Below, piece after piece: positions 18,024-25,021 of a DNA stretch of 64,000 nt; within the stretch, counting starts at the first letter, position 1, and every line of letters starts with the position of its first letter. Where the stretch lies: the NCBI RefSeq assembly GCF_000317895.1, contig NC_019567.1:3472001-3536000 (forward strand), given 5' to 3'. The notes under the pieces were generated by a model that saw only the letters and a list, made by a program, of their open reading frames with translations, was not told where the DNA came from and did no database searches. A program made the translations under genes and the position numbers. Source of the stretch: Bdellovibrio bacteriovorus str. Tiberius (GTDB taxonomy: Bacteria > Bdellovibrionota > Bdellovibrionia > Bdellovibrionales > Bdellovibrionaceae).

Positions 18024-19904
18024 ATGACTCTTCCTCCCTCCCTTAAAGAGAAATCCGGAGCCTCCAAAAGACGCTCCTATCAGGCGCTTGCGCTGCGAAT
18101 GTTGTTCGCAGTGGGGATTTCTTTTTTCATCGGCCAGACCAACCTGGATTATCTTGAGTCCTACCTTTACGATCTGCGCGTTCGCACCAAAATCATCAAT
18201 TCCACTTCCGGCAATGTCGAGCTGATCTATATCACTCCCCAGACGGTACAGTTCTATAAGGGCTATCCCTCTGCCCCGGAACAAATCGCCCTTTTAAAGG
18301 CCCTGAATGACAGTGGTGCCAAAGCCATTGCCTATGATTTTGCCTTTGATGAAGTTCCGGGTACCACGGACGAAAAGAACGCGTGGGAATCCGCGATTGT
18401 TTCTTCTCCGCATGTCTTTGTTGCCGGTCGCACGACGCCAATGAAGGGCGAAGAAAATCAGATGTTCCTGCAAGAGCCTCTGGAACAAGTCTCTATTTCT
18501 CCGGCCCCAAAAACCACGGACCTTGTGAACTTTGCCAAAGACGGCGTCACCCGTCGTATGATTCTGACTTATCAGGACCGTCCGATGCTGCCCGTGCGTC
18601 TGGCAAGCCTGGTGAATCCCCAGACCATGCAGATTGAAAGCATCCGCGGTCAGTTTGATTTCTATGGAACCGATCAGGCGTACATTGATTTCCACCCGGC
18701 GCGCTCTTATCCGGCGACTTCGTTTGAATCCATTCTAAAGGGCGAAGCGGACTTGTCCCGCTTCAAAGACAAGATCGTTCTGATCGGGACGGATCTGGGC
18801 TTGAACGAAGCTGAATACATCATGACTCCGTTCAGCCGCGAAGTGACGGCCATGACCCGCATCGAAATGCAGGCCAACGTCATCGACACATTGATCAAAA
18901 ACTCCGGTCCAGTGAAAGTCTCCGGCTATTTAAGCTGGTTGTTCATTTTGGCGGCGTCCATTCTGACCACTCAAGTGGTGCTGACAATGAAGCCCACACG
19001 CGGTCTGATCGTTCTGGGCGCGACCCTGCTGGGGTTTGTTGTTCTGTGTGCGGGGGCTTACTGGGCGTTCGGGCTGTGGTTGCCGATGGCGGCACCTTTG
19101 CTGACGATCTTCCTGTGTTATTACTTCTTCATTCCGTACCGTCTGATCGTGGAAAACCGCCGCAGCTGGGAATACTATCAGAAAAATAAACTGCTCAGTC
19201 AGGTGGAAGAACTTAAAACGAACTTTATTTCGATGATGTCCCATGACCTGAAAACACCGATTGCGCGCATTCAGGGGATGACGGATGTGATTTTGACGGA
19301 CTCGGTAGCCCTAAGCAACCAGCAGCGTGAAGCTGTGGACACCATCAAGCATTCCTCGGATGATTTGCTGAAGTTTATCAACGCCATCTTAAGCTACGGT
19401 AAAATCGAAAGCCAGGGCGTGCAGCTGAACATGCAAAGCAAGGACATCAATAACCTTTTACAAGAAGTTATCCGCAAGCATGAATTCCTGGCCAAGGTGA
19501 AACGCATTCAGATCGTGTCGGAACTGGAGCCTATGTTCCCCGTTCAGGTCGACCCTGAGCTGATGAAACAGGTGTTTTCTAACCTGGTGGAAAACGCCAT
19601 CAAGTACAGCCCCGAAGACACGAAAATCATGGTCAGCAGCGAAGAAACACCATCCAAGGTGATCGTTCAGGTGGCCGACCAGGGGCCGGGCATCCCGCAG
19701 GATGAATTGCAAAATATCTTTATGAAGTTCTTCAGATCGAAAAACGTCAAATCCTCCCCTATCAAGGGATCTGGATTGGGCCTGTATCTGGCGAAATACT
19801 TCACGGAATTACATCAGGGAAACATTTTTGTAGAATCTTCCCATGGTAATGGTTCCACATTTACGGTAGAACTACCCATCGAACAAGGGGGCACTCATGC
19901 TTAA
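18024..19904 (+). CDS. CHASE2-domain sensor histidine kinase
   Basis: A 626-residue membrane kinase. The order is: N-terminal membrane helix (about residues 22-38), an extracytoplasmic CHASE2-like sensor (to about 290, beginning YLYDLRVRTK), three closely spaced membrane helices (about 295-375), a short coiled segment, a HisKA domain with phospho-acceptor His407 (SHDLKTP) and a HATPase domain (NLVENAIKYS, DQGPGIP, GSGLGLYLAK). It overlaps the following NtrC-type regulator by 8 bases, so the two almost certainly form a pair. The position behind the peptide gene suggests, but does not prove, that the modified peptide or its state is sensed. Confidence 0.9.
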   Translation: MTLPPSLKEKSGASKRRSYQALALRMLFAVGISFFIGQTNLDYLESYLYDLRVRTKIINSTSGNVELIYITPQTVQFYKGYPSAPEQIALLKALNDSGAKAIAYDFAFDEVPGTTDEKNAWESAIVSSPHVFVAGRTTPMKGEENQMFLQEPLEQVSISPAPKTTDLVNFAKDGVTRRMILTYQDRPMLPVRLASLVNPQTMQIESIRGQFDFYGTDQAYIDFHPARSYPATSFESILKGEADLSRFKDKIVLIGTDLGLNEAEYIMTPFSREVTAMTRIEMQANVIDTLIKNSGPVKVSGYLSWLFILAASILTTQVVLTMKPTRGLIVLGATLLGFVVLCAGAYWAFGLWLPMAAPLLTIFLCYYFFIPYRLIVENRRSWEYYQKNKLLSQVEELKTNFISMMSHDLKTPIARIQGMTDVILTDSVALSNQQREAVDTIKHSSDDLLKFINAILSYGKIESQGVQLNMQSKDINNLLQEVIRKHEFLAKVKRIQIVSELEPMFPVQVDPELMKQVFSNLVENAIKYSPEDTKIMVSSEETPSKVIVQVADQGPGIPQDELQNIFMKFFRSKNVKSSPIKGSGLGLYLAKYFTELHQGNIFVESSHGNGSTFTVELPIEQGGTHA

Positions 19905-21420
19905 GGTTTTGGTTGTAGACGATGATCAGGGCTTAAGACTTTCGGTAAAGTCCGCACTTTCTGTCACTCAGCGCTTCGAAGTTGATGAAGCATTCGATGG
20001 CGTCAATGCCATGGAAAAAGTGAAGAACGGTGACAAGAAATACGACCTTGTTCTGCTGGATGTCGACATGCCTCGCATGAACGGCCTTGAAGCCCTTCGT
20101 CAGATCAAAGAATTCGATCCGGGCATCATCGTAATCATCATGACAGCTCACGCGACCTTTGAATCTGCCATTCAGGCAGTCAAAGACGGCGCTTACAACT
20201 ATCTGCAAAAACCAGTTGCCGGTGATGACCTGCTGGCTTTGATCGACAAAGCCGTGAACGCCCACAATCTGATTTCCAATATCGCAGCGTCCGCTCCGGT
20301 GATGGTGGAAGAAGGCCGCAAAATCATCGGTCACACTTCCCAGATGCAGAAAGTCTTCAATATCATCCATCGTCTGGCTAAAGTTGAAACACCGGTTCTG
20401 ATCCGTGGCGCTTCCGGTACGGGTAAAGAACTTGTCGCGAAAGCCATCCACTTCAATTCGGCCCGCAAAGACGAAAAATTCGTGGCTATCAACTGCTCTG
20501 CCATCCCAGAGAATTTGTTTGAGTCCGAACTGTTCGGTCACGAAAAAGGATCTTTCACCGGAGCTGATCAGCGCAAGATTGGTAAATTCCAGTTTGCTGA
20601 AGGCGGCACTCTGTTCCTGGATGAAGTGGGCGACATGCCTCAGTTGATGCAGGTGAAAATCCTGCGCGTGCTTCAGGAAAAACTGTTCACTCCAGTGGGT
20701 TCCAACCGCGAATTCCCGACGAACGTGCGTATCATCGCTGCGACCAACCGTCCTTTGGAAGACATGATCAAAGCCGGCACCTTCCGTGAAGATCTGTTCT
20801 ATCGTCTGAACGTGGTACCTATATTCCTGCCGGCTTTGGCTGAACGCAAAGACGACATGGAACACATGGTGAACATCTTTATCCGCAAGTTCAACCAGGC
20901 CCATGGCAAGCGCATCACTGGCATCGCGCCGGATGCCATGGCTGTTTTGAAAAAACACAGCTGGCCGGGAAACATCCGTGAACTTGAAAACGTGATTGAG
21001 CACGCTTTCGTGCTTGAGATGTCCAATGTGATCACGATCGCTTCTTTGCCGGAAGCTTTGTTGATCGCAACTGGCACAAATCTGATCGACGTTCCTCCTG
21101 TTCAGGAAACCGCTCAGAACGTGGCGGCTGCGGGCATCAGCTCAGCAGTTCAGGCTCACGCTTCTTTGGGTGATGACGAAGACAGCGATGTCGGCGGCAT
21201 GGATCTGGACGAAGAAGATGGTGAGCTGATCGCTTACTCTGGTGAAAATCTGGATTTCAACGCCCAGAAAGAAGCTTTTGAGAAAGAATTTATCATCAAA
21301 GCTCTGAAGACTTTCCGCGGACGCATCAATCAGACAGCATTGCATGCGAATATTCCCAAGAAGACGCTTCTGCGCAAGATCGAAAAATACGGCATCATCG
21401 CCAAAGACTATTCGAACTAA
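19897..21420 (+). CDS. NtrC-family sigma54-dependent response regulator
   Basis: A 507-residue activator: receiver domain with phospho-acceptor Asp55 (LLDVDMPRMNG), AAA+ domain with Walker A GASGTGKE, the sigma54-contact loop as GSFTGA (Ser replacing the usual first Ala), Walker B GGTLFLDEVGD, and the WPGNIRELENV motif. A linker of about 90 residues, very acidic near residues 425-445, precedes a Fis-type helix-turn-helix at the C-terminus (LRKIEKYGI). It should activate sigma54 promoters when phosphorylated by the CHASE2 kinase encoded just upstream. I found no convincing -24/-12 promoter in the adjacent intergenic DNA, so its targets are probably elsewhere. Confidence 0.93.
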   Translation: MLKVLVVDDDQGLRLSVKSALSVTQRFEVDEAFDGVNAMEKVKNGDKKYDLVLLDVDMPRMNGLEALRQIKEFDPGIIVIIMTAHATFESAIQAVKDGAYNYLQKPVAGDDLLALIDKAVNAHNLISNIAASAPVMVEEGRKIIGHTSQMQKVFNIIHRLAKVETPVLIRGASGTGKELVAKAIHFNSARKDEKFVAINCSAIPENLFESELFGHEKGSFTGADQRKIGKFQFAEGGTLFLDEVGDMPQLMQVKILRVLQEKLFTPVGSNREFPTNVRIIAATNRPLEDMIKAGTFREDLFYRLNVVPIFLPALAERKDDMEHMVNIFIRKFNQAHGKRITGIAPDAMAVLKKHSWPGNIRELENVIEHAFVLEMSNVITIASLPEALLIATGTNLIDVPPVQETAQNVAAAGISSAVQAHASLGDDEDSDVGGMDLDEEDGELIAYSGENLDFNAQKEAFEKEFIIKALKTFRGRINQTALHANIPKKTLLRKIEKYGIIAKDYSN

Positions 21421-21423
21421 AAA

Positions 21424-21450
21424 AAGGCCGGGACATCCCGGCCTTCTTCG
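21424..21450 (+). terminator. Terminator of the radical SAM-two-component transcript
   Basis: A perfect 10-bp stem, AAGGCCGGGA / TCCCGGCCTT (21424-21433, 21436-21445), closes on a 2-base gap (the inner pairs will open to form the loop). The following TTCTTCG is only moderately T-rich. It lies right after the regulator's stop codon. Confidence 0.75.
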
Positions 21451-21576
21451 TTAGCACACCGAACTTTCAAATCGCAAACGCGATGATAATGTGAATTCAT
21501 ATATTCGAGCTGAACGAAAAGCGGTTGCGCCAAATCAACCCGCCTCCTAGATCTAAAGATATTGGAGGTTCCTCGA

Positions 21577-22368
21577 ATGGAAAACACATACAGACAACCT
21601 CAGTCAGTTCGCCACACTCTTAAGTTCCGACTGCTGCAGGTTAAATACATCACTGATATTTCCCCGCGTATGAAACGCATCACCCTGACTGGTGAAGATC
21701 TGGCGGATTTTTACAGCGCGTCCCCAGATGATCACGTCAAAGTCTTCTTCCCCAAGCCCGGGGAAAAAATGCCGGTGGTTCCTGAGGCCGGGCCGCAAGG
21801 ACCGGTCTTCCCGGAAGGTGAAAAACCGATCATGCGTGATTACACACCACGCCGCTTTGACAATGCCGCCAAAGAACTGGATCTGGAATTCTTCCTGCAC
21901 GAAGAAGGTCCCGCGGCGGACTGGGCCCGCACAGCCCAGGTCGGAAGCTATCTTGGTGTCGGTGGCCCCCGGGGTTCGACGGTGGTGCCTTATGACTTTG
22001 ACTGGTACCTGCTGATTGGTGATGAATGTGCGATCCCTTCCTTTGCCCGCCGCTTAAGCGAGCTGCCTGCAAATGCCGAAGCCGTGGTGATTGTGGAAAT
22101 CGGAAATGAATCTGAAAAACGCGATTTTGAATCCAATGCCCGTGTGACAACTCACTGGGTTTTGCGCGAAAACAACCCACCAGGAACAGCCGTAAAACTG
22201 AAAGAAACTGTGCTGAAAGCAACCCTTCCACATGGTGATTATTTCTGCTGGATCGCCACCGAACTGCAAACATCCAAAGAGCTCAAAGAGCTGGTTGAAA
22301 CTGTTCGCGGTGCAAATTCGAACTGGGTGAAAGCCACCGGATACTGGAAGAAAAGCGAAACTGCTTAA
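21577..22368 (+). CDS. Siderophore-interacting protein (FAD-dependent ferric reductase family)
   Basis: A 263-residue flavoprotein of the SIP/ViuB family, which reduces ferric siderophores in the cytoplasm to release iron. Visible features are the N-terminal beta-barrel with the FAD-binding motif RDYTPR and a NAD(P)H-binding C-terminal domain. GGAGG lies 9-10 bases before the ATG at 21577; a TTG 15 bases upstream overlaps this site and is unlikely to be the start. The gene appears monocistronic. No siderophore receptor or transporter lies nearby. The exact substrate is unknown. Confidence 0.88.
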   Translation: MENTYRQPQSVRHTLKFRLLQVKYITDISPRMKRITLTGEDLADFYSASPDDHVKVFFPKPGEKMPVVPEAGPQGPVFPEGEKPIMRDYTPRRFDNAAKELDLEFFLHEEGPAADWARTAQVGSYLGVGGPRGSTVVPYDFDWYLLIGDECAIPSFARRLSELPANAEAVVIVEIGNESEKRDFESNARVTTHWVLRENNPPGTAVKLKETVLKATLPHGDYFCWIATELQTSKELKELVETVRGANSNWVKATGYWKKSETA

Positions 22369-22629
22369 TGCCCTTAGCGGCTGGAACTCCCGGAACAACA
22401 AGGGTTTCGGGAGTCACCAATAAAATCTCTTCCGCCAAATCAAGAAAAAGTTTTTCATAAAAGAGCCCTTTCTGCGTCGCCTCTAGTTTTGTAATCACCT
22501 TAAATCCCCCCTATCTAGAGATGCGTATTTTTTAAGCATTGAATTGTTTGGAAATAGTGAGGTCTCTGCATTGACTCAAAGATTCGAACTCTGTAGTTTC
22601 AGTCCCTCACTCCCGGAGATTTTTAGTTA
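22369..22629. other. Intergenic region with hairpin and promoter
   Basis: A 7-bp stem ACTCCCG/CGGGAGT (22386-22392, 22408-22414) follows the flavoprotein stop and may be a weak terminator, though there is no T run. A promoter-like sequence for the next gene lies at 22571-22599. No coding potential is apparent. Confidence 0.4.
22571..22599 (+). promoter_or_regulatory. Sigma70-type promoter of the 22630 gene
   Basis: TTGACT (22571-22576) and TAGTTT (22594-22599) are separated by 17 bases. Transcription would begin near 22606, followed by a CGGAGA ribosome site and the ATG at 22630. Confidence 0.5.
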
Positions 22630-23244
22630 ATGACCATGAATCCGTTGCCGCCACAGGCTTACACGAAAGAGACGATGCTCAAAGCCTATCAATGGCTTAT
22701 GGTGCAGAACAGCTCTATCAAGGAAATGGCAACGACTCCGGACATCCTGGTCAGCCTGTATCTGAAGGCCACCCGTGATGGCGAACACTCTCTTGAAAGA
22801 CCCAGCATCCAGAACTTCAAAAATGAGCTGAAAAGTCTGGCCGGCATGATGGGCGAATTGGATCGCGCTCCTCAGGCTAGCTCTGTTGTCGTACAAGCAG
22901 CTGCGGCAGCCGCTGTGCAGGCACAACCGATGATGGTTCCTCAACAGCCGGTTCATCAGGTTCAACACGTTCAGCACATCCCACCGATGCAACAGCAGGT
23001 GCTGCCACCGGTTCAGCCGGTGATAACGATGCCGCCGGCGCCGACCACGCAGACTCAAGTTTCCTACACGGAAAAGACTTTGACGACGACGTCCCGCACT
23101 CCGGAAACCCTTGATATGCTTGATTGTGGCTCCAAAGCTATGATTCAGGAAGTCAAAGACGAGTTCAACCTGAGTTCGGATCTGGAAGCCCTCAGAATGC
23201 TGATCAAGATCGGCTACAGCCGCTCCAAAGGCCTTCTGAAGTAA
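22630..23244 (+). CDS. Hypothetical cytoplasmic protein with Gln/Pro-rich linker
   Basis: A 204-residue protein without a signal peptide. An N-terminal helical segment (about residues 10-80, with YTKETMLKAYQWLM at its start) and a C-terminal segment (about 160-204, MLDCGSKAMIQEVKDEFNL) are joined by a flexible linker of about 70 residues rich in Gln, Pro, Val, Ala and His. The C-terminus resembles a short helical protein-protein or DNA-binding module, but I do not recognise it. An in-frame ATG two codons downstream is also possible; the ribosome site lies 10-12 bases before the first ATG. Function unknown. Confidence 0.8.
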   Translation: MTMNPLPPQAYTKETMLKAYQWLMVQNSSIKEMATTPDILVSLYLKATRDGEHSLERPSIQNFKNELKSLAGMMGELDRAPQASSVVVQAAAAAAVQAQPMMVPQQPVHQVQHVQHIPPMQQQVLPPVQPVITMPPAPTTQTQVSYTEKTLTTTSRTPETLDMLDCGSKAMIQEVKDEFNLSSDLEALRMLIKIGYSRSKGLLK

Positions 23245-23265
23245 ACCATATCCCTACGAAATCAT

Positions 23266-23294
23266 TTAATATCTCAATTAAACTAGGCTATACT
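23266..23294 (+). promoter_or_regulatory. lspA promoter, possibly leaderless
   Basis: TATACT (23289-23294) lies only 7 bases before the ATG of lspA, with TTAATA (23266-23271) 17 bases upstream of it. The bases between (CCCCCGC) contain no purine-rich ribosome site. Transcription starting at the usual 6-8 bases after the -10 would begin on or next to the ATG. Confidence 0.5.
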
Positions 23295-23301
23295 CCCCCG
23301 C

Positions 23302-23811
23302 ATGAAGAAAAAATATATCTGGCTATTGCTTATTTCCGGCCTTCTGGTGGCCATGGACCAATTGGTAAAAGTGTACGTTCACACGCACTTCCACCTGGGT
23401 GAATCCGTTATCGTGATTCCGAACTTCTTCAATCTTACATATGTAAGAAACTTCGGCGCGGCGTTCGGATTCCTGGCAGAAAGCCATCCCTCTTTCCGTG
23501 AGATCTTCTTCCTGTCCATGCCACCGATCGCTTTGCTGATCATCCTGGGCATCTTGCGTGGAGTGAAGGACGACGACACCAAACAGATCATCGCCCTATC
23601 CAGCATCTTTGGTGGTGCTATCGGGAACTATATCGACCGCGTGCGCTTCCGTTACGTGATCGACTTCCTGGATTTCCATCTATACAACCGCTGGAGCTGG
23701 CCAGCCTTCAACATCGCCGACATGGCGATCGTGGGCGGCGTAGCCCTGCTGCTGCTGCTGATGTTCCTGGAAAATAAAAAGAATAAAGAAAAAGAAGAAG
23801 GCGCCACATAG
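23302..23811 (+). CDS. lspA: Lipoprotein signal peptidase II
   Basis: The inner-membrane aspartyl peptidase that cleaves prolipoprotein signal peptides before the lipid-modified Cys. At 169 residues it has four predicted membrane helices and the conserved blocks: D19Q in helix 1, N-F/G-A-A-F near residue 50, GNYIDR (Asp112), VIDF (Asp121) and FNIAD (Asp140). The aspartates at 121 and 140 match the family's catalytic dyad by position and spacing. The end is charged (NKKNKEKEEG). No Shine-Dalgarno sequence is visible. A partner of lgt at 32476-33225, needed for the many lipoproteins in this window. Confidence 0.96.
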   Translation: MKKKYIWLLLISGLLVAMDQLVKVYVHTHFHLGESVIVIPNFFNLTYVRNFGAAFGFLAESHPSFREIFFLSMPPIALLIILGILRGVKDDDTKQIIALSSIFGGAIGNYIDRVRFRYVIDFLDFHLYNRWSWPAFNIADMAIVGGVALLLLLMFLENKKNKEKEEGAT

Positions 23812-23822
23812 GCGCCTTTTTT
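23798..23822 (+). terminator. lspA terminator
   Basis: Stem AAGGCGCC (23798-23805) pairs with GGCGCCTT (23811-23818) around ACATA, followed by a T run to 23822. It overlaps the lspA stop codon and abuts the convergent antitoxin gene. Confidence 0.85.
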
Positions 23823-23827
23823 GTGAG

Positions 23828-24070
23828 TTAAGCCTTCTTGGGAAAGACGGCCTTTTCCAATTTCGCAATCCTCTCTTCAATCGAGCTTCCTTTGGACATG
23901 GTTTTCCGCAGATGCCAGTTCAAATATGTCTGATAGCCCATACCCTGCTTTTCCGCTTCTGCCTCAAGCCACTCCAGCACTTCAGGATCCAAACGAATAG
24001 TCTTAAGAATCTTGATTTCTTTCACAGGCTTTTTTTTCTTCGCTTTGGAAAAATCGTACTCACTCTTCAT
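23828..24070 (-). CDS. BrnA-type antitoxin (ribbon-helix-helix)
   Basis: An 80-residue basic protein. After a Lys-rich N-terminus it contains a CopG/BrnA-like ribbon-helix-helix core (IRLDPEVLEWLEAEAEKQGMGYQTYLNWHLRKTM) and a short C-terminal coil. Such proteins bind their own operator and neutralise the partner toxin. Its start overlaps the end of the toxin gene by 11 bases, the usual toxin-first order of brnTA. A 23-bp dyad upstream of the toxin gene is a likely binding site. Confidence 0.85.
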   Translation of the reverse strand: MKSEYDFSKAKKKKPVKEIKILKTIRLDPEVLEWLEAEAEKQGMGYQTYLNWHLRKTMSKGSSIEERIAKLEKAVFPKKA

Positions 24071-24350
24071 GCAAACCTCGCAGATAATATTCTATTTCCC
24101 GGGATGTCGCTCTTCTTGCTGAGATTATCCGAACTCGCTCAGGACTCAGCCTCTCGCAATAGACAACCACCAGAACTTTTAAATGAGAGGACCGGCCCAA
24201 CCTTAACCAACGGTCTTCACTGGCAGAGCTTTCCTGATCCAACATCTCCAAAGCATAAGAATCCCGAAATGTCGTCACGGCTTCAGAAAATCTAATTCCG
24301 TGCTTTTTGTAGTTACCCTGGGCTTTCTCATCATCCCATTCGAATTCCAT
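24060..24350 (-). CDS. BrnT-type toxin (RelE-like ribonuclease)
   Basis: A 96-residue protein beginning FEWDDEKAQGNYKKHGIRF, the hallmark opening of the BrnT family, and ending in the SARRATSREIEYY motif that carries the conserved basic/aromatic residues of this RelE-like fold. The family acts as an mRNA-cutting, growth-arresting toxin. I chose the ATG at 24350 because GGGGAAG lies about 9 bases upstream; a TTG six codons earlier overlaps that site. It sits directly before its antitoxin and behind a dyad operator. Whether it is active cannot be read from sequence. Confidence 0.85.
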   Translation of the reverse strand: MEFEWDDEKAQGNYKKHGIRFSEAVTTFRDSYALEMLDQESSASEDRWLRLGRSSHLKVLVVVYCERLSPERVRIISARRATSREIEYYLRGLHEE

Positions 24351-24370
24351 ATTACCGTGCTTCCCCAAAA

Positions 24371-24393
24371 ATGTAAATACATCGTAATTACAT
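24371..24393. promoter_or_regulatory. Dyad operator upstream of the toxin-antitoxin pair
   Basis: The 23-base imperfect palindrome ATGTAA-a-TAC-atc-GTA-a-TTACAT is symmetric except for one base pair and the central triplet. It lies 21 bases upstream of the toxin ATG and next to an AT-rich -10-like sequence (TATTGATAAT on the minus strand, 24392-24401). This is the expected place for autorepression by the antitoxin. Confidence 0.6.
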
Positions 24394-24424
24394 TATCAAT
24401 ATGCTGATTTTATTGGAGATTTTA

Positions 24425-24468
24425 AAAAGCAAAACCCACTCCGTCTTTAAAACTGAAGAAGTGGGTTT
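24425..24468 (-). terminator. Terminator of the RegB/RegA operon
   Basis: On the minus strand AAACCCACT pairs with AGTGGGTTT (24432-24440 with 24460-24468), with further inner pairs (TCTT/AAGA). It is followed by TTTTGCTTTTT. It lies 29 bases after the regulator's stop at 24497. Confidence 0.75.
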
Positions 24469-24496
24469 CTAAGTAAGTATGGATCCGGGAACTGGC

Positions 24497-25021
24497 TTAT
24501 TTGCGGGGGATGTTTTTGCGCAGTTTGCGCTGCAGGCTCTGGCGGTGCAGACCCAGCTTTTTGGCGGCTTGGGTGATATTGCCCTCAGAACTTTGCAGGA
24601 CGTAGTCGATGTATTCACGCTCCATGCGCGCCAGAGAGATTTCTTCTTCCGGCAGCTCCATACTTTCAGCCTGATCGCTGAAGGCTCTCAAAATCATTTC
24701 TACGGTCACTGGCTTGGCGATAAAGTTGTGGGCACCCAACTGCATGGCCTTCACTGCGGAAGCCACACTGCCGAAGCCACTCATCATCACGACTTTGACC
24801 TGCGGATGACGGGTTTTAAGATCCTTTAAAAGTTCCAGTCCGTTTTCACTGCCCACCCGCAGATCCAAAAGCGCCCAGTCGATTTCTGCAAGCTCGGCCA
24901 CGGCTGGCATGTCGGCATAGGCTTTCACCTGAAAGCCGCGCTCTTGCAGTTCTTCGGTCAACACTTCACGCAAACCTTGGTCATCTTCAACCAGCAAAAG
25001 TCGTTTCCCGTGTTGTTCCAT
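24497..25021 (-). CDS. RegA/PrrA/ActR-type response regulator
   Basis: A 174-residue two-domain regulator. The receiver domain has the acidic pair E12-D13-D14, phospho-acceptor Asp53 and the conserved Lys in AKPV. A short linker leads to a Fis-type helix-turn-helix (GNITQAAKKLGLHRQSLQRKLRK) that is close to the RegA/PrrA/ActR consensus. These regulators control redox-dependent genes (respiration, nitrogen and carbon metabolism). The gene overlaps the sensor gene by one base (TAATG), so the two are translationally coupled. Own targets unknown. Confidence 0.9.
   Translation of the reverse strand: MEQHGKRLLLVEDDQGLREVLTEELQERGFQVKAYADMPAVAELAEIDWALLDLRVGSENGLELLKDLKTRHPQVKVVMMSGFGSVASAVKAMQLGAHNFIAKPVTVEMILRAFSDQAESMELPEEEISLARMEREYIDYVLQSSEGNITQAAKKLGLHRQSLQRKLRKNIPRK

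Noticed and set aside
22575-22592. A tRNA-like GATTCGAACTC string
   Set aside because: It lies in the spacer of a promoter-like sequence and no cloverleaf can be built around it.
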